Of a stretch of 64,000 nt of DNA, positions 8,660-17,171 are shown in pieces (position 1 is the stretch's first letter; each line of letters begins with the position of its first letter). The DNA is from Paenibacillus monticola (GTDB taxonomy: Bacteria; Bacillota; Bacilli; Paenibacillales; Paenibacillaceae): the NCBI RefSeq assembly GCF_009664975.1, contig NZ_WJXB01000006.1, positions 62,001 through 126,000 of the forward strand, given 5' to 3'. The translations under genes were made by a program, and so were the position numbers. The notes beneath the pieces are model-generated. The model saw only the letters and a list, made by a program, of their open reading frames with translations, did no database searches and had not been told where the DNA came from.

Positions 8660-8927
8660 GATCTATCAAAACGCCAAACCAGAGCCTGCAGGACCTTTAT
8701 TCGAAAAGCTCGATTTAAAAACATTCTATACGCTTGAGCTGCCCAAAAGCTATTTGTATCTGACCTCCGATACAGCTTTGCCACAAGGCAGCTATGGCTG
8801 GAACCCGACTCAGGCCAGTCACCTTGGACAGTTCCGCCTCATTACCGGAGATGGCGACCATATGACTACTGCCTATGCAGCACCTAAATATTTAGAAGAA
8901 AAGCTGTATGAAGCTTCCAGAGATTGA
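8660..8927 (+). pseudogene. Truncated duplicate of the alpha/beta hydrolase 3' end
   Basis: Eighty-eight codons closely match the C-terminus of the hydrolase at 2817-3839 (shared stretch TFYTLELPKSYLYLTSDTAL). Homology begins abruptly at GATCTATCAAAACGCC (8660 versus 3572) and continues through the stop into the downstream hairpin (8985 versus 3895). The catalytic serine region and signal peptide are absent. Differences are scattered and mostly synonymous (for example GEGD to GDGD), so the copy was under constraint or came from a diverged paralogue. A TTG at 8658 could start it, but no ribosome-binding site is present. Confidence 0.8.
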
Positions 8928-9054
8928 AGCGGGTAGACAGCACAACAGACCCGGCATATTGCCTGAACCTGTTGCGCTGTCTGTATAAAACCAACAAATA
9001 AGAGTAGTGAAACCAGCCTTGCTCGATAGAAGAAGAGGACTATGACGAAGGCAT

Positions 9055-9091
9055 TACCTTCTGAGTGCCCTCCTGATTCCTCGGGAAGGTT
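9055..9091 (+). terminator. Orphan terminator
   Basis: ACCTTC...GAAGGT stem with inner GAG/CTC pairing, followed by eight T. No intact plus-strand gene immediately precedes or follows it, so it is either the remnant end of a lost gene or part of a lost leader. Between 9092 and 9297 nothing else is seen. Confidence 0.6.
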
Positions 9092-9299
9092 TTTTTTATG
9101 TGCTAACTTTGTCGCATTATTACAATGAATATATTATATTGGTCAGAAAGACTAAACTATGAAATGACTTAAGCGTTAAATCTTCTAATGAGTATTTTGA
9201 AATACTCCCACCTACGATTTCTACATGTCAGTTGCGATTATACAGAATAGTAATAATAAAAAATGGCATCTCTGCCGTTTTCTCACCCTAATTTTTTGG

Positions 9300-9375
9300 A
9301 GTTTATAGGCTTTAACCCCTGGCCTCATCGCTGCCAGCGATGCGTTCTCCCACAATAGTTAGTTGCACTACCCCA
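9300..9375 (-). pseudogene. Decayed tRNA-Ala (GGC) copy
   Basis: The minus strand retains a perfect anticodon arm (CATCG-CTGGCAG-CGATG) and part of the T stem (AGGGG), but the T loop is TTAAAGC instead of TTCGANN, and the acceptor and D arms do not pair. It matches the tRNA-Ala at 12474-12546 over about 38 bases with 3-4 differences. It is followed (9262-9283) by a GGCATCTCTGCC hairpin like that after tRNA-Lys. It is therefore a relic of the same tRNA locus. Confidence 0.6.
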
Positions 9376-9379
9376 AATA

Positions 9380-9627
9380 TATAAAAGTAAACAGAACTAC
9401 TGACTGAAACACCAGAAATACACTTGAGATATTTCTAAAGCATTTATACTCGGATTATGTAGCACTTAATTAATATTGTTTAATTGCTTTCTTATTTTCT
9501 ACATATGTCTTCTACGTACAAGACCAATAGCTTTTTTCATTTTTAAATATTCTCGCAGCTAATTTTTCTGCCATCCTCTTTTAAAGGTGGCACCAATATA
9601 TAGAACAAATTAAGTATGTCTATTCGG
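9380..9627. other. AT-rich intergenic region without a recognisable gene
   Basis: Very AT-rich. A 19-codon open stretch on the minus strand near 9500-9570 (starting MAEKLAARIFKN) ends early and has only a weakly placed GAGG; I do not call it a gene. Confidence 0.4.
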
Positions 9628-9882
9628 TCAAATAAAGTTGAATGCCTTTGCAAATGCATCAAGGTCATCAATGATAAACAAATCGCTGCTCCAATTACCT
9701 GGCCACACAGCATACAACGTTGTGGTTTTATTCATAACCCTTTGATAGGCCTCCAGAACCTTCCGCCTATCCGACTTATTTTTATGATAAACTCGCGACA
9801 CATCACCATTTTTATCCACCTCAAAATAACAAACTGTACTCGTGCCATACGGAAAGTTATCAGCTTCTTTAGCGCTTCTCAT
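9628..9882 (-). CDS. Small hypothetical protein in the accessory patch
   Basis: An 84-residue acidic/basic mixed protein beginning MRSAKEADNFPYG, with no membrane segment and no family I recognise. The ATG at 9882 is chosen because AAAGGAG lies 8 bases upstream; GTG and TTG codons just before it are too close to that site. It is on the same strand as the nuclease-like gene upstream (67-base gap) and shares the low GC, so the two may be co-transcribed. The conserved-looking block YHKNKSDRRKVLEAYQR is the best probe for relatives. Confidence 0.6.
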   Translation of the reverse strand: MRSAKEADNFPYGTSTVCYFEVDKNGDVSRVYHKNKSDRRKVLEAYQRVMNKTTTLYAVWPGNWSSDLFIIDDLDAFAKAFNFI

Positions 9883-9949
9883 CAATAACACTCCTTTGAG
9901 TTTGCCGTAACTTCATAATATTCATCCGGATTCATTTTTTCAACAAAAT

Positions 9950-11020
9950 TCATGAAACAGAAGCAGTCTTGCGCTTACGTAAATCTAATATGGATATATT
10001 TATATACAGTTGTATTGTATCGGTGTAGACATGATTTCTAATAAATTGTTCGGCTTTTTCAAACTCGCTATCAGTAAAACATGCAATTAAATAAAAAGCG
10101 TTTTTATAATTAGTTGACAACATATAATCTGTCAATTGTTTTTCATATCCTTTTTTTAAATATGAACTGCTTGCTCTTTTAATTTCAATTAATACTTTTT
10201 CATCTTCTTTTTTATTTCTATACAGTTTAAAATCTACTTTACCATTTCCTAATAAAGCTTCTCTAGTAATATCAATTTCTTGATTATAAAAATATGCATC
10301 CATAATATTTTCTAAAATTAATTGTATACGTTCTTCTTTAACAGGAGTATTATTTTCCCAAAATAATTTATATAAATTCCCAAAGTTTAATCTATGTCCA
10401 ATATAATTAAGCATTCCAGAGACTTCACCTGAAAGTGTGATATAGTTGGATTTATATTCACTCTGAATATCTAATGGCAAAATGTCATAATAAAAGTCCA
10501 TATTGATACCAAAATATTCTTCTAAATTAGTATTACCAAGCTTACGACTATTATATAATTTATCAATTAATAAAAAATCTGTCTCTTCGAATAAATAATC
10601 AGAATAATAAAAAACGTTATAGTAATTATCCTTGTATTCTTCTAATGACATATCATCATATTCGTTAAAGTCTGATTGACTAGCCTCCTTGATTAATGAA
10701 TGACATTTGTCATCAAAATATATATTATCAAATTCTTCCACATCCTCCCTCATATCTGCCAAATAATTAACGAAATTATACAAAGCTAACTCGTGAAAAG
10801 CTCCCATGTTGTGGTAAAACTCGTCTTCTGTCCATCTAAATAATTCTTCAAAGATTTTTATGCATTTATGATATTGTTCTCTGAACAAATATTTGGGTAA
10901 TATTATTTCAAGTTTGTCTCCAATATCTATGTATTCATCTCCATTGAAAATCTCCAATTCTAAAAAATGATGGATAATATAGTTATAAGCCTTTAAATGA
11001 TTAGTATTAAACAATATCAT
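9950..11020 (-). CDS. Predicted PD-(D/E)XK nuclease-fold protein, AT-rich
   Basis: A 356-residue protein. The first approximately 230 residues are acidic, aromatic-rich and unrecognised. The C-terminal part carries a PD-(D/E)XK-like core: Asp263 in GKVDFKL, then 16 residues later Glu279-x-Lys281 in VLIEIKRA, followed by a helix with EKQLTDYM, as in many restriction-like and defence nucleases. Codon use and base composition (roughly 30 percent GC) differ sharply from the flanks, which indicates transfer. It sits between a decayed recombinase and a tRNA relic. I infer a DNA-processing or defence role. No helicase, methylase or toxin partner is visible nearby. Confidence 0.65.
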   Translation of the reverse strand: MILFNTNHLKAYNYIIHHFLELEIFNGDEYIDIGDKLEIILPKYLFREQYHKCIKIFEELFRWTEDEFYHNMGAFHELALYNFVNYLADMREDVEEFDNIYFDDKCHSLIKEASQSDFNEYDDMSLEEYKDNYYNVFYYSDYLFEETDFLLIDKLYNSRKLGNTNLEEYFGINMDFYYDILPLDIQSEYKSNYITLSGEVSGMLNYIGHRLNFGNLYKLFWENNTPVKEERIQLILENIMDAYFYNQEIDITREALLGNGKVDFKLYRNKKEDEKVLIEIKRASSSYLKKGYEKQLTDYMLSTNYKNAFYLIACFTDSEFEKAEQFIRNHVYTDTIQLYINISILDLRKRKTASVS

Positions 11021-11118
11021 ATATTCACTCCCTAATTAAAACTTTTTTGTTATATCCTTCTATAAATTCTATATTTCGTATCTCTACTATATCACGATTT
11101 TTGGTGGAATTTGGTATT

Positions 11119-11149
11119 AAAAATAAGCCCACAGATAAGTCTGTAGGCC
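11119..11149 (-). terminator. Terminator downstream of the recombinase remnant
   Basis: On the minus strand CCTACAGA-ctta-TCTGTGGG is followed by a T-rich tract. Confidence 0.7.
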
Positions 11150-11183
11150 TACTAAGCGTTAGTGATAGGCTGTAGTTATAAAT

Positions 11184-12165
11184 TCAGGAACTTGTCATTT
11201 TGGGATTACTTCTTCTTTTTAAGATTAATCTCTTGGTCAACACTTTACTTACCGGCTTAGCGACATCCTCGAACAGTTCAACGCCGTTATAGGTTACCCC
11301 TGCCGTACTCAGCAAAGAACCAATATCCAGCTTGAAAGAAAGTTTGATTGTATCCCGGAAGACGGTGACACGCTCAATGATGGTGCTGAGCATCATTTTC
11401 TTTTTGGGAGTGGAAGCATTCTTAAATACGTTACGCCATACTGGAATATGCTTCTGAAGAGACTCTACTTCTTTCTGACGGATCTCCTTGGTCTCTTTAG
11501 TTCGGCTTCTGCCTTGGAAACCTTGGTCTGTTGCACAAGGAGCTTCTCTTCGGTCTGTAGAATCAGTGGACTCAATACATCTGGAGTAAACTCACTTTCA
11601 CCCATAAGTACCTTGATGACCTCTTCCTTGAATTTCTCCAACTGCTTGTTCACCTTGACATTTCGGTCTGTGCTGCTCGTAAAGCAGTCATTTCCAGTAC
11701 GATATCCCCCTTTTTTAGATCCTTGATTTCATCGGCCAGATTGTAGCTTTCCAGCCAGTCCAGATAAGCGTAAACCTCGTCCAGAACCACTCCTTCAATA
11801 CGTTTGGGCGAATAGAGAGTTTGTCCTGTACATTTCACTTTATGCTCGGCTTTACCCGAGCATCTATATTTAGCAGAACTCCATTGGCGCAGAATACCAT
11901 CTGCTGTCAGATAAGATTTCTTATTGTAAGTCGTAGTTAGCGGATGACCACAATACCCACAGCGGATCATACCAACCAGAAGTAGTTCGCCTTTGATCGT
12001 ATTGATCACATAATGATTTTCTTCTTTCTTGCGGTTAACGGGATTTCGTGCATTGCGAATTTGCTGAGCGCGTTCCCATACCTCTTCGCTTACAATAATT
12101 AAATCCTTAATGGCTTCTTTCGAATAAATTTCTCGGTTTGTTCCTTTGCTATATCGCGTCAGATG
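11184..12165 (-). pseudogene. Large serine recombinase remnant (5'-truncated, two frameshifts)
   Basis: Reading the minus strand from 12165: the end of the Recombinase domain (IYSKEAIKDLIIVSEEVW), then a zinc ribbon (GMIRCGYCGHPL ... YRCSGK ... CTGQTLYS), a coiled coil (NKQLEKFKEEVIKVL) and the conserved C-terminal strand region (MMLSTIIERVTVF). The frame breaks near 11655 and again near 11500; each time homology resumes in another frame. The catalytic resolvase domain and start are missing upstream of 12165. It is the dead integrase of a mobile element that could have delivered the adjacent AT-rich genes. Confidence 0.85.
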
Positions 12166-12356
12166 TTATGTAGCAGTTCAGGGAATCGATGACTAGTTTG
12201 CGGAAGCCGGATATGATTAATTGTTAGGGTGGACGCGGATGGGTCTCAACGTTGTTAGTCGCTATTGGTATCTTCTGTGAGCAGCCCTGCCAGTGGTGGT
12301 TGCAGGTCAGTAATCCCCCTCTACTCCCTGCTTGCTCCTCACAATCCCCGAAACAG
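12166..12356. other. Intergenic, junction side of the accessory patch
   Basis: No gene or RNA is recognised. The recombinase reading frame ends here abruptly, so a deletion junction probably lies near 12165. Confidence 0.4.
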
Positions 12357-12386
12357 CAAAAGAACGGCATCTCTGCCGTTCTTTCT
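12357..12386 (-). terminator. Terminator of the tRNA pair
   Basis: AAGAACGGCA-GAGA-TGCCGTTCTT on the minus strand, immediately after tRNA-Lys, followed by TTGCTG. The same hairpin core recurs at 9262-9283 beside the tRNA relic. Confidence 0.8.
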
Positions 12387-12390
12387 GTGA

Positions 12391-12463
<73 letters not shown>

Positions 12464-12473
12464 ATGATATTGG

Positions 12474-12546
12474 TGGAGAATAGGGGGATCGAACCCCTGA
12501 CCTCATCGCTGCCAGCAATGCGCTCTCCCAATCGATCTAAATCCCC
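12474..12546 (-). tRNA. tRNA-Ala (anticodon GGC), slightly degenerate
   Basis: 73 nt plus an encoded CCA (12471-12473). Acceptor GGGGATT/ATTCTCC keeps the G3-U70 pair that marks alanine tRNAs but has a T6-T67 mismatch. The D stem GATC/GAGC has an A-G mismatch. The anticodon arm is CATTG-CTGGCAG-CGATG (GGC) and the T arm AGGGG-TTCGATC-CCCCT is perfect. It may be functional at reduced efficiency or be an early pseudo-tRNA. Confidence 0.65.
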
Positions 12547-12591
12547 CAACCAAAAACCATAACAATTCTCAATCCTCTCCATACACAAACC

Positions 12592-12616
12592 AAACGGGCC
12601 CCCTCGGAGGCCCGTC
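12592..12616 (-). terminator. Terminator of the GH52 gene
   Basis: ACGGGCC / GGCCCGT stem downstream of the beta-xylosidase stop, followed on the minus strand by TTTGGTTTG. Confidence 0.7.
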
Positions 12617-12648
12617 CATCATTCCTATTCAGCTTCTCATTCTATTTC

Positions 12649-14757
12649 TCACTTCTCATCCAACCACAATATCGCCGTTACACCCCGCGGATAATACTTG
12701 CTGCCAGCGATTTCGCCGGAGATGATCTGGTCGCTCCAGCTCCAGATGGACAGCTCTGGATGGGTCAGCCAAGTTACATGTGCCGCATCCGCTTTGCGTC
12801 CACTCTCTTCCCATTTCAGACCCAGAATACTTCTGGCGATGAACTGGCAGAGATACACCTTGCTCAACCAGCTGTTGTTGCTGGTGGAGGAGATTTTCCA
12901 GCCGCCATCTTCAAAGAGGCAGATGCCTGGCTGAAGTACAGCATGCAGATGTTTGTCGAGTGCGCCAATATAGGCGGCGAATCGGCCATTGCGATCCAGC
13001 GCTTCTTTGCAGCCGGTAAAGTATGGGAACACCAGGCCTTCGATCGCTGGAATGATTTTGGAATCATTGCCTTCGCCGATAACGGCTGGGATATAGCCAT
13101 CCGCTGTGACACTTGCCACAATGGTTGCTGCACACTTCTCTGCCTGAGTTCCTGCAATAGCAGACAATTCTGTGCGATCATATTCATTGAATATTTTCTC
13201 CATGGCTAGATAAGCTGCCCAGCATTTCCCTGCCAAATAAATATTGTTCCGTGCTTGACCCAGCGACACATCGAGACTGTCATAGGTCGTAATCTCAGCT
13301 CCACCCATCGTGCGGGAGCTGTCGAGTGCCATCACACCGTTTCTGAGTGCAGGGTCGGGATGATCGCGGTTCAACATACTGTCTAGGCAGCTCTCCAAAA
13401 CCTTAAGATTGCGCTCCATCCAGGCAGAATCGCCGGTATGCTCAACATAGGTTGCCGCAGTCAGCACCCAGTTGACCAGTTGTTCATGTGTCATATGGGA
13501 GAAACAGTCATCAATCCCATATAGCTCATATGCAGAATAACCGGGACGGGAGACGGCATTGGCAACCCCCATATCATGAGTAAAACTGATTCCGCCTGGG
13601 TATTCCGTAGCATCACCTGGGAAGCGGACGGTGTCTTCATAGCTAAATCGGTCCACGAACATATCCAGCTCATTGCGCACGGTCCAAGGATTCAGACGCA
13701 GTTCGTAGAACAGCTGATCGACGGTAAGATCGAAGGTATTCATCATCCGGTATTCGCCTTCGTTGACGATCCAGAAAGGCTTATCGTTATATTCCAAAAG
13801 CTGAGTCGAACCGTAATAGCTGCGAATCGCATGAGCCAGCATAAAGGACTGGTCTTCGGACAGCTTGGAATCCACAAACATTTGGTTAGCTTGCTCCGCT
13901 TCATTTTTTAAGACATCGAATCTGGATAAGGCGTGTTCCGCCACGGACTCTACATTGCTAAAATAGCGATTATAGTAGTAAGAGGCGTCCATTCCGGAGG
14001 TTACAAACCCTGAACGATGGAAGCTCACGGCAAAGCGATAAGTTTCCCGCACACCTGCTGGCACGTCCATAATCAACGCCCCAACCTGCCCCAGTCCGAA
14101 GGACCAATTCTCCTGCAGCTTTGCCGACAGAATATCCTCCATCGTGAAATGCAGGGCTGACTTGACTGTTCCCTGCTCAGTTGCGATTGCCAGAAATCTC
14201 CCTTGACCAATCCCTGTAAGTGTAGGTGAACCGTCCAGCCTTCTCATCGCACTATAAGCATCATTTCCTTGGAAACCAAAGAATGCGCGCCGTTCGGATG
14301 TCGATGCGGTGTTGTCCACTTCAATCTCAACCAGCACCGCAGGCAACAGAATATCTTTAAGTTCTTCATCGGAGGCAGTTTCGGGATTAGGGATAGGACG
14401 TACCGGCGACAGAATACGGAAGGTTAGATCCCCTGCACTCCAGCTATCTGTAGATAAGCGGAAGTCTCTAGTGATTTCTTGTTCCGAAAAAGGAAAGAGG
14501 ATATGCGGCTTGTTGGGATTAGGATCAGGGTTCTCGATGTCGTAGCGTTTACTCTCATCCTCCCCATCCTCCGCATGGAATGGGAGCGTATCAAAGCCTG
14601 TGCCATCCTTGCGTTCCAAGCCAATAAATATATTCTGTTTAGGCGGTTTACCCTGCTCTAGGTCAAAGCCCCCACTGGCCCCCTTAAACCCTAAAGTAAA
14701 GCTTGCAAATGCACCGATCGGTGAATGATGGGCATTAAAAAATTGATTGTGTGACAT
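12649..14757 (-). CDS. GH52 beta-xylosidase
   Basis: A 702-residue intracellular enzyme without a signal peptide, colinear with Geobacillus stearothermophilus GH52 beta-xylosidase (about 705 residues). It opens NQFFNAHHSPIGAFASF. Catalytic regions are visible: the nucleophile motif NEGEYRMMN (Glu333/Glu335) and the acid/base Asp493 in TTYDSLDVSL, both at family positions. It releases xylose from the non-reducing end of xylo-oligosaccharides. The ATG at 14757 is chosen from homology; GGAGGGAG lies about 12 bases upstream. An ATG at 14793 would add a non-homologous tail. An AraC-type regulator is divergent, and the sugar importer lies about 3 kb away on the same strand. Confidence 0.95.
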   Translation of the reverse strand: MSHNQFFNAHHSPIGAFASFTLGFKGASGGFDLEQGKPPKQNIFIGLERKDGTGFDTLPFHAEDGEDESKRYDIENPDPNPNKPHILFPFSEQEITRDFRLSTDSWSAGDLTFRILSPVRPIPNPETASDEELKDILLPAVLVEIEVDNTASTSERRAFFGFQGNDAYSAMRRLDGSPTLTGIGQGRFLAIATEQGTVKSALHFTMEDILSAKLQENWSFGLGQVGALIMDVPAGVRETYRFAVSFHRSGFVTSGMDASYYYNRYFSNVESVAEHALSRFDVLKNEAEQANQMFVDSKLSEDQSFMLAHAIRSYYGSTQLLEYNDKPFWIVNEGEYRMMNTFDLTVDQLFYELRLNPWTVRNELDMFVDRFSYEDTVRFPGDATEYPGGISFTHDMGVANAVSRPGYSAYELYGIDDCFSHMTHEQLVNWVLTAATYVEHTGDSAWMERNLKVLESCLDSMLNRDHPDPALRNGVMALDSSRTMGGAEITTYDSLDVSLGQARNNIYLAGKCWAAYLAMEKIFNEYDRTELSAIAGTQAEKCAATIVASVTADGYIPAVIGEGNDSKIIPAIEGLVFPYFTGCKEALDRNGRFAAYIGALDKHLHAVLQPGICLFEDGGWKISSTSNNSWLSKVYLCQFIARSILGLKWEESGRKADAAHVTWLTHPELSIWSWSDQIISGEIAGSKYYPRGVTAILWLDEK

Positions 14758-14891
14758 AACGTAAATGCACTCCCTCCAGCATTGTTCCCGCAAAGATCCG
14801 GGCTCTACTTCAATGGTATCCGCATTGCTCCAGGCATAACAGGGTTAAAGCATTCTATTATTTGGGCAAATCAAACCTGAGCATAGTGCTA

Positions 14892-14900
14892 TGTTATAAT
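14892..14900 (+). promoter_or_regulatory. Extended -10 upstream of the AraC regulator
   Basis: TGTTATAAT (TGn plus perfect TATAAT) 34 bases before the GTG start; no convincing -35 box. Confidence 0.55.
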
Positions 14901-14934
14901 GAAGCTATAATTCCATTGTAAAAGAGGATTACTA

Positions 14935-15849
14935 GTGAACCTAATTGAACCCGGGATACAAAATTCCATTGACGGCCGGATGTCAGCTGACATCCAGGTG
15001 GCCTTTCACATCTTTGCCGCACACTGGCGCAAGGTAAATGCGTTATGGCAATATCCTGAACATACCCATCCTATGTTTGAGATCAACGTAGCTCTTCAAG
15101 GACAGCAGCATATGTTGGTCGGGGGCCAATCTTTTGTACAGCACAGCGGCGATATTCTGTTTATCCGCCCTGGTGTCAAGCATTCGAGCCTCGGCACAGA
15201 CCCGGGTTGTGAAATGACCTACTATTGTTTGCATTTTGATATCGATGATCTGACTTTACGGCGTTCTTTACTAACCGCTGATTCGGTCAGCCTCAGTGGG
15301 GACACTCCCGAGCTTAGGGAGATCCGTTCGGCGCTGGATGGGATTATCAGCTCGACCATACTATCTGAATCGGAAGATTCGCACCGGAACCGCTTGGTTA
15401 CACTCCATGCCTCACTGCAACTCTTAACCGCACTGAGCGGCTGGGTGCTGGCGGAAATGCCTAATGCAGCAGGAAGTACACAGTCTGGGGTTTCGGAAAA
15501 TACTGTTGCCCTGGCAAATGCCATTGAAGGGTTGCTCCAAGCCTCCGTTTTCTCAGCGGCAGCTACAGGAGAGCGAAACGGGGGCATTGAAGGCATTGCC
15601 GCAAGCCTAGGCTACAGTTCTACTCATTGTAATCGCACCTTCCACCAAATCTATGGCATGTCCCCACGGCAATATTTGTCTGGCCTGATTATTCGGCAAG
15701 CCAAGCTGCTGCTAATGGACAACAGCCTATCTGTGGATTCTATCGCCCACCAGCTCGGATATCGAGACGTCTCCCATTTCAGCAAACAGTTCAAACGTTG
15801 GACTGGCCTACCACCCATGGGGTATCGGCGACTTACAGCCGAGTCCTAA
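14935..15849 (+). CDS. AraC family regulator (divergent from GH52)
   Basis: A 304-residue protein. An N-terminal cupin sugar-sensing domain (about 25-110, HTHPMFEINVALQG) and a C-terminal pair of helix-turn-helix motifs (about 205-300, ending SHFSKQFKRWTGLPPMGYRR). The GTG start follows AGAGGA at about 8 bases. Divergence from the beta-xylosidase across 177 bases suggests it activates GH52 in response to xylose or xylo-oligosaccharides; the effector is inferred. The middle segment (about 130-200) is poorly conserved-looking and contains an insertion rich in Ser and Ala. Confidence 0.9.
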   Translation: MNLIEPGIQNSIDGRMSADIQVAFHIFAAHWRKVNALWQYPEHTHPMFEINVALQGQQHMLVGGQSFVQHSGDILFIRPGVKHSSLGTDPGCEMTYYCLHFDIDDLTLRRSLLTADSVSLSGDTPELREIRSALDGIISSTILSESEDSHRNRLVTLHASLQLLTALSGWVLAEMPNAAGSTQSGVSENTVALANAIEGLLQASVFSAAATGERNGGIEGIAASLGYSSTHCNRTFHQIYGMSPRQYLSGLIIRQAKLLLMDNSLSVDSIAHQLGYRDVSHFSKQFKRWTGLPPMGYRRLTAES

Positions 15850-15900
15850 ACGGGTAAAATAATATGTCGCAACAATAGCACTATTCCGACGTTCCTGAAC

Positions 15901-15940
15901 GTATAAAGAGCAGTCCCATTGTGAGGGCTGCTCTTTATAC
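15901..15940. terminator. Bidirectional terminator
   Basis: A 16-bp stem (GTATAAAGAGCAGTCC / GGGCTGCTCTTTATAC, one mismatch) between the convergent AraC and DUF1835 genes. T-rich on the plus side. Confidence 0.85.
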
Positions 15941-15959
15941 ACCAATTTTTTTATTAGCA

Positions 15960-17030
15960 TCACTTGCGCCTTACACTATAATACCTCATCGCTCGCGGTA
16001 CCCCCTTGATCTCCAGTTCACCCTTGTAGATAAGATTCCTCAGTCGATATTCGAAATAGGAATCACCAATATATTGATCACAATATCCGAGTGCTTCGCC
16101 AATTATCCTTGCTGCTTTAATAAAGTCTTGATTTGACCTTTCATTATGTAGTTTTTCTACAGTCTCTAGTAGATAGGAATCAAAATAATTCTCATCGACG
16201 TTTAGGATCTGTTCTCCATTCCATATACGCAGTACATCATGGTGTTGTGCAAGCGCTAACCATTCACGCTCCAGTATGTGTCTTGTTTCGTAAGCGATAG
16301 GCCCCCCTTCCTCTATTTCTCCAAAAATAACCTGCAGCTTTTCATGGGGAATTTCACCTGTGTGTGAATAGTCAATGGATCGATTCGAATGATTGAACCT
16401 TCTGTTGCAAACCTCACCAGCATTAAATACGAATAGACCATTTCGACGGTTTCTTAGCAAATAAACAGCATACCGCAACCCAACCTGCTCGTAAGCATTG
16501 TTACCACTCCATATCACAATAGAGGCTTGATCAGGAATTCCAGCCATTTGTTCCGTTAAGATTCGATAATAAGATTCAGCTCCATCATTATCAACATCAT
16601 CGTAACCATCATTAATATTGTCCCTGAACCACTGGCTTCTATTCAACCGTCCAGCTTCCTTATCAAGCTGCCATAGCGGCCCCATAGAAAAACGATCATG
16701 GAGCGAAATCACCTTGTTCGTGTCCGTATATCCTTGTTGCTTAATGGCTAATTTCAAACCTCCAGCCATAGAATCTCCAAAAACAATATGTATTGTAGTG
16801 GCAGCAGTATCCAACTCACAGGGCAGCCGTATACTTTTGGGAACAAGAAGCTCGTTGTAGAGTTCCTTCAAGCTTTCATATACATCAGCTTTGGCATCAT
16901 TGTTTGTTTCATCCAAATCCAGTTGTAGCATGATAATCAAGAGGGCTTGTTTTACTTCCCGAGAGGATAGTTCCTCGATTGCCTTTCGTATTTCTGAAAG
17001 TCTATTCAATAGCTTCTGCCTCTCTCTCAT
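15960..17030 (-). CDS. DUF1835 / DUF3658 domain protein
   Basis: About 356 residues. After an N-terminal helical stretch (about 1-80), a DUF1835 domain begins IHIVFGDSMAGGLKLAI with the typical FSMGPLW motif. A C-terminal DUF3658-like region follows (about 240-350, with ILEREWLALAQHHDVLRIW). The function of the family is unknown; the N-terminal domain has been seen in proteins near nucleotide-processing and sensing genes. The start is uncertain: a TTG at 17045 and an ATG at 17030 are both weakly preceded by purines, and I prefer the ATG. Single gene. Confidence 0.8.
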   Translation of the reverse strand: MRERQKLLNRLSEIRKAIEELSSREVKQALLIIMLQLDLDETNNDAKADVYESLKELYNELLVPKSIRLPCELDTAATTIHIVFGDSMAGGLKLAIKQQGYTDTNKVISLHDRFSMGPLWQLDKEAGRLNRSQWFRDNINDGYDDVDNDGAESYYRILTEQMAGIPDQASIVIWSGNNAYEQVGLRYAVYLLRNRRNGLFVFNAGEVCNRRFNHSNRSIDYSHTGEIPHEKLQVIFGEIEEGGPIAYETRHILEREWLALAQHHDVLRIWNGEQILNVDENYFDSYLLETVEKLHNERSNQDFIKAARIIGEALGYCDQYIGDSYFEYRLRNLIYKGELEIKGVPRAMRYYSVRRK

Positions 17031-17171
17031 TAGCCCATTCCGCAAATTATTTCTCGCTTTTCATTCCACATGAAATTGAGATCTCGTTTCCCGTCCGTTT
17101 GCCCAGATCTATTCTAGTGATATAGTTAATGTGTAATATATTCTTATAACATTGAAAGGGATCTTTCAAAC

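Noticed and set aside
8990-9091. Possible riboswitch or T-box leader ahead of a terminator
   Set aside because: The terminator is clear but none of the conserved cores I know (T-box AGGGTGG, SAM, lysine, ykkC, glycine) fits, and no gene follows on that strand.
9628-11020. Toxin-antitoxin reading of the small protein and nuclease-like gene
   Set aside because: The gene order and sizes do not fit a known family and no antitoxin-like DNA-binding domain is visible in the 84-residue protein.
12760-13209. 149-codon ORF antisense to the GH52 gene
   Set aside because: Composition follows the antisense of a conserved catalytic gene; no start context.
17100-17171. NsrR or Crp/Fnr operator ahead of the YgbA-family gene
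   Set aside because: Only AT-rich sequence resembling a -10 region is present; no palindrome like the 15-base operators or the NsrR consensus could be found.
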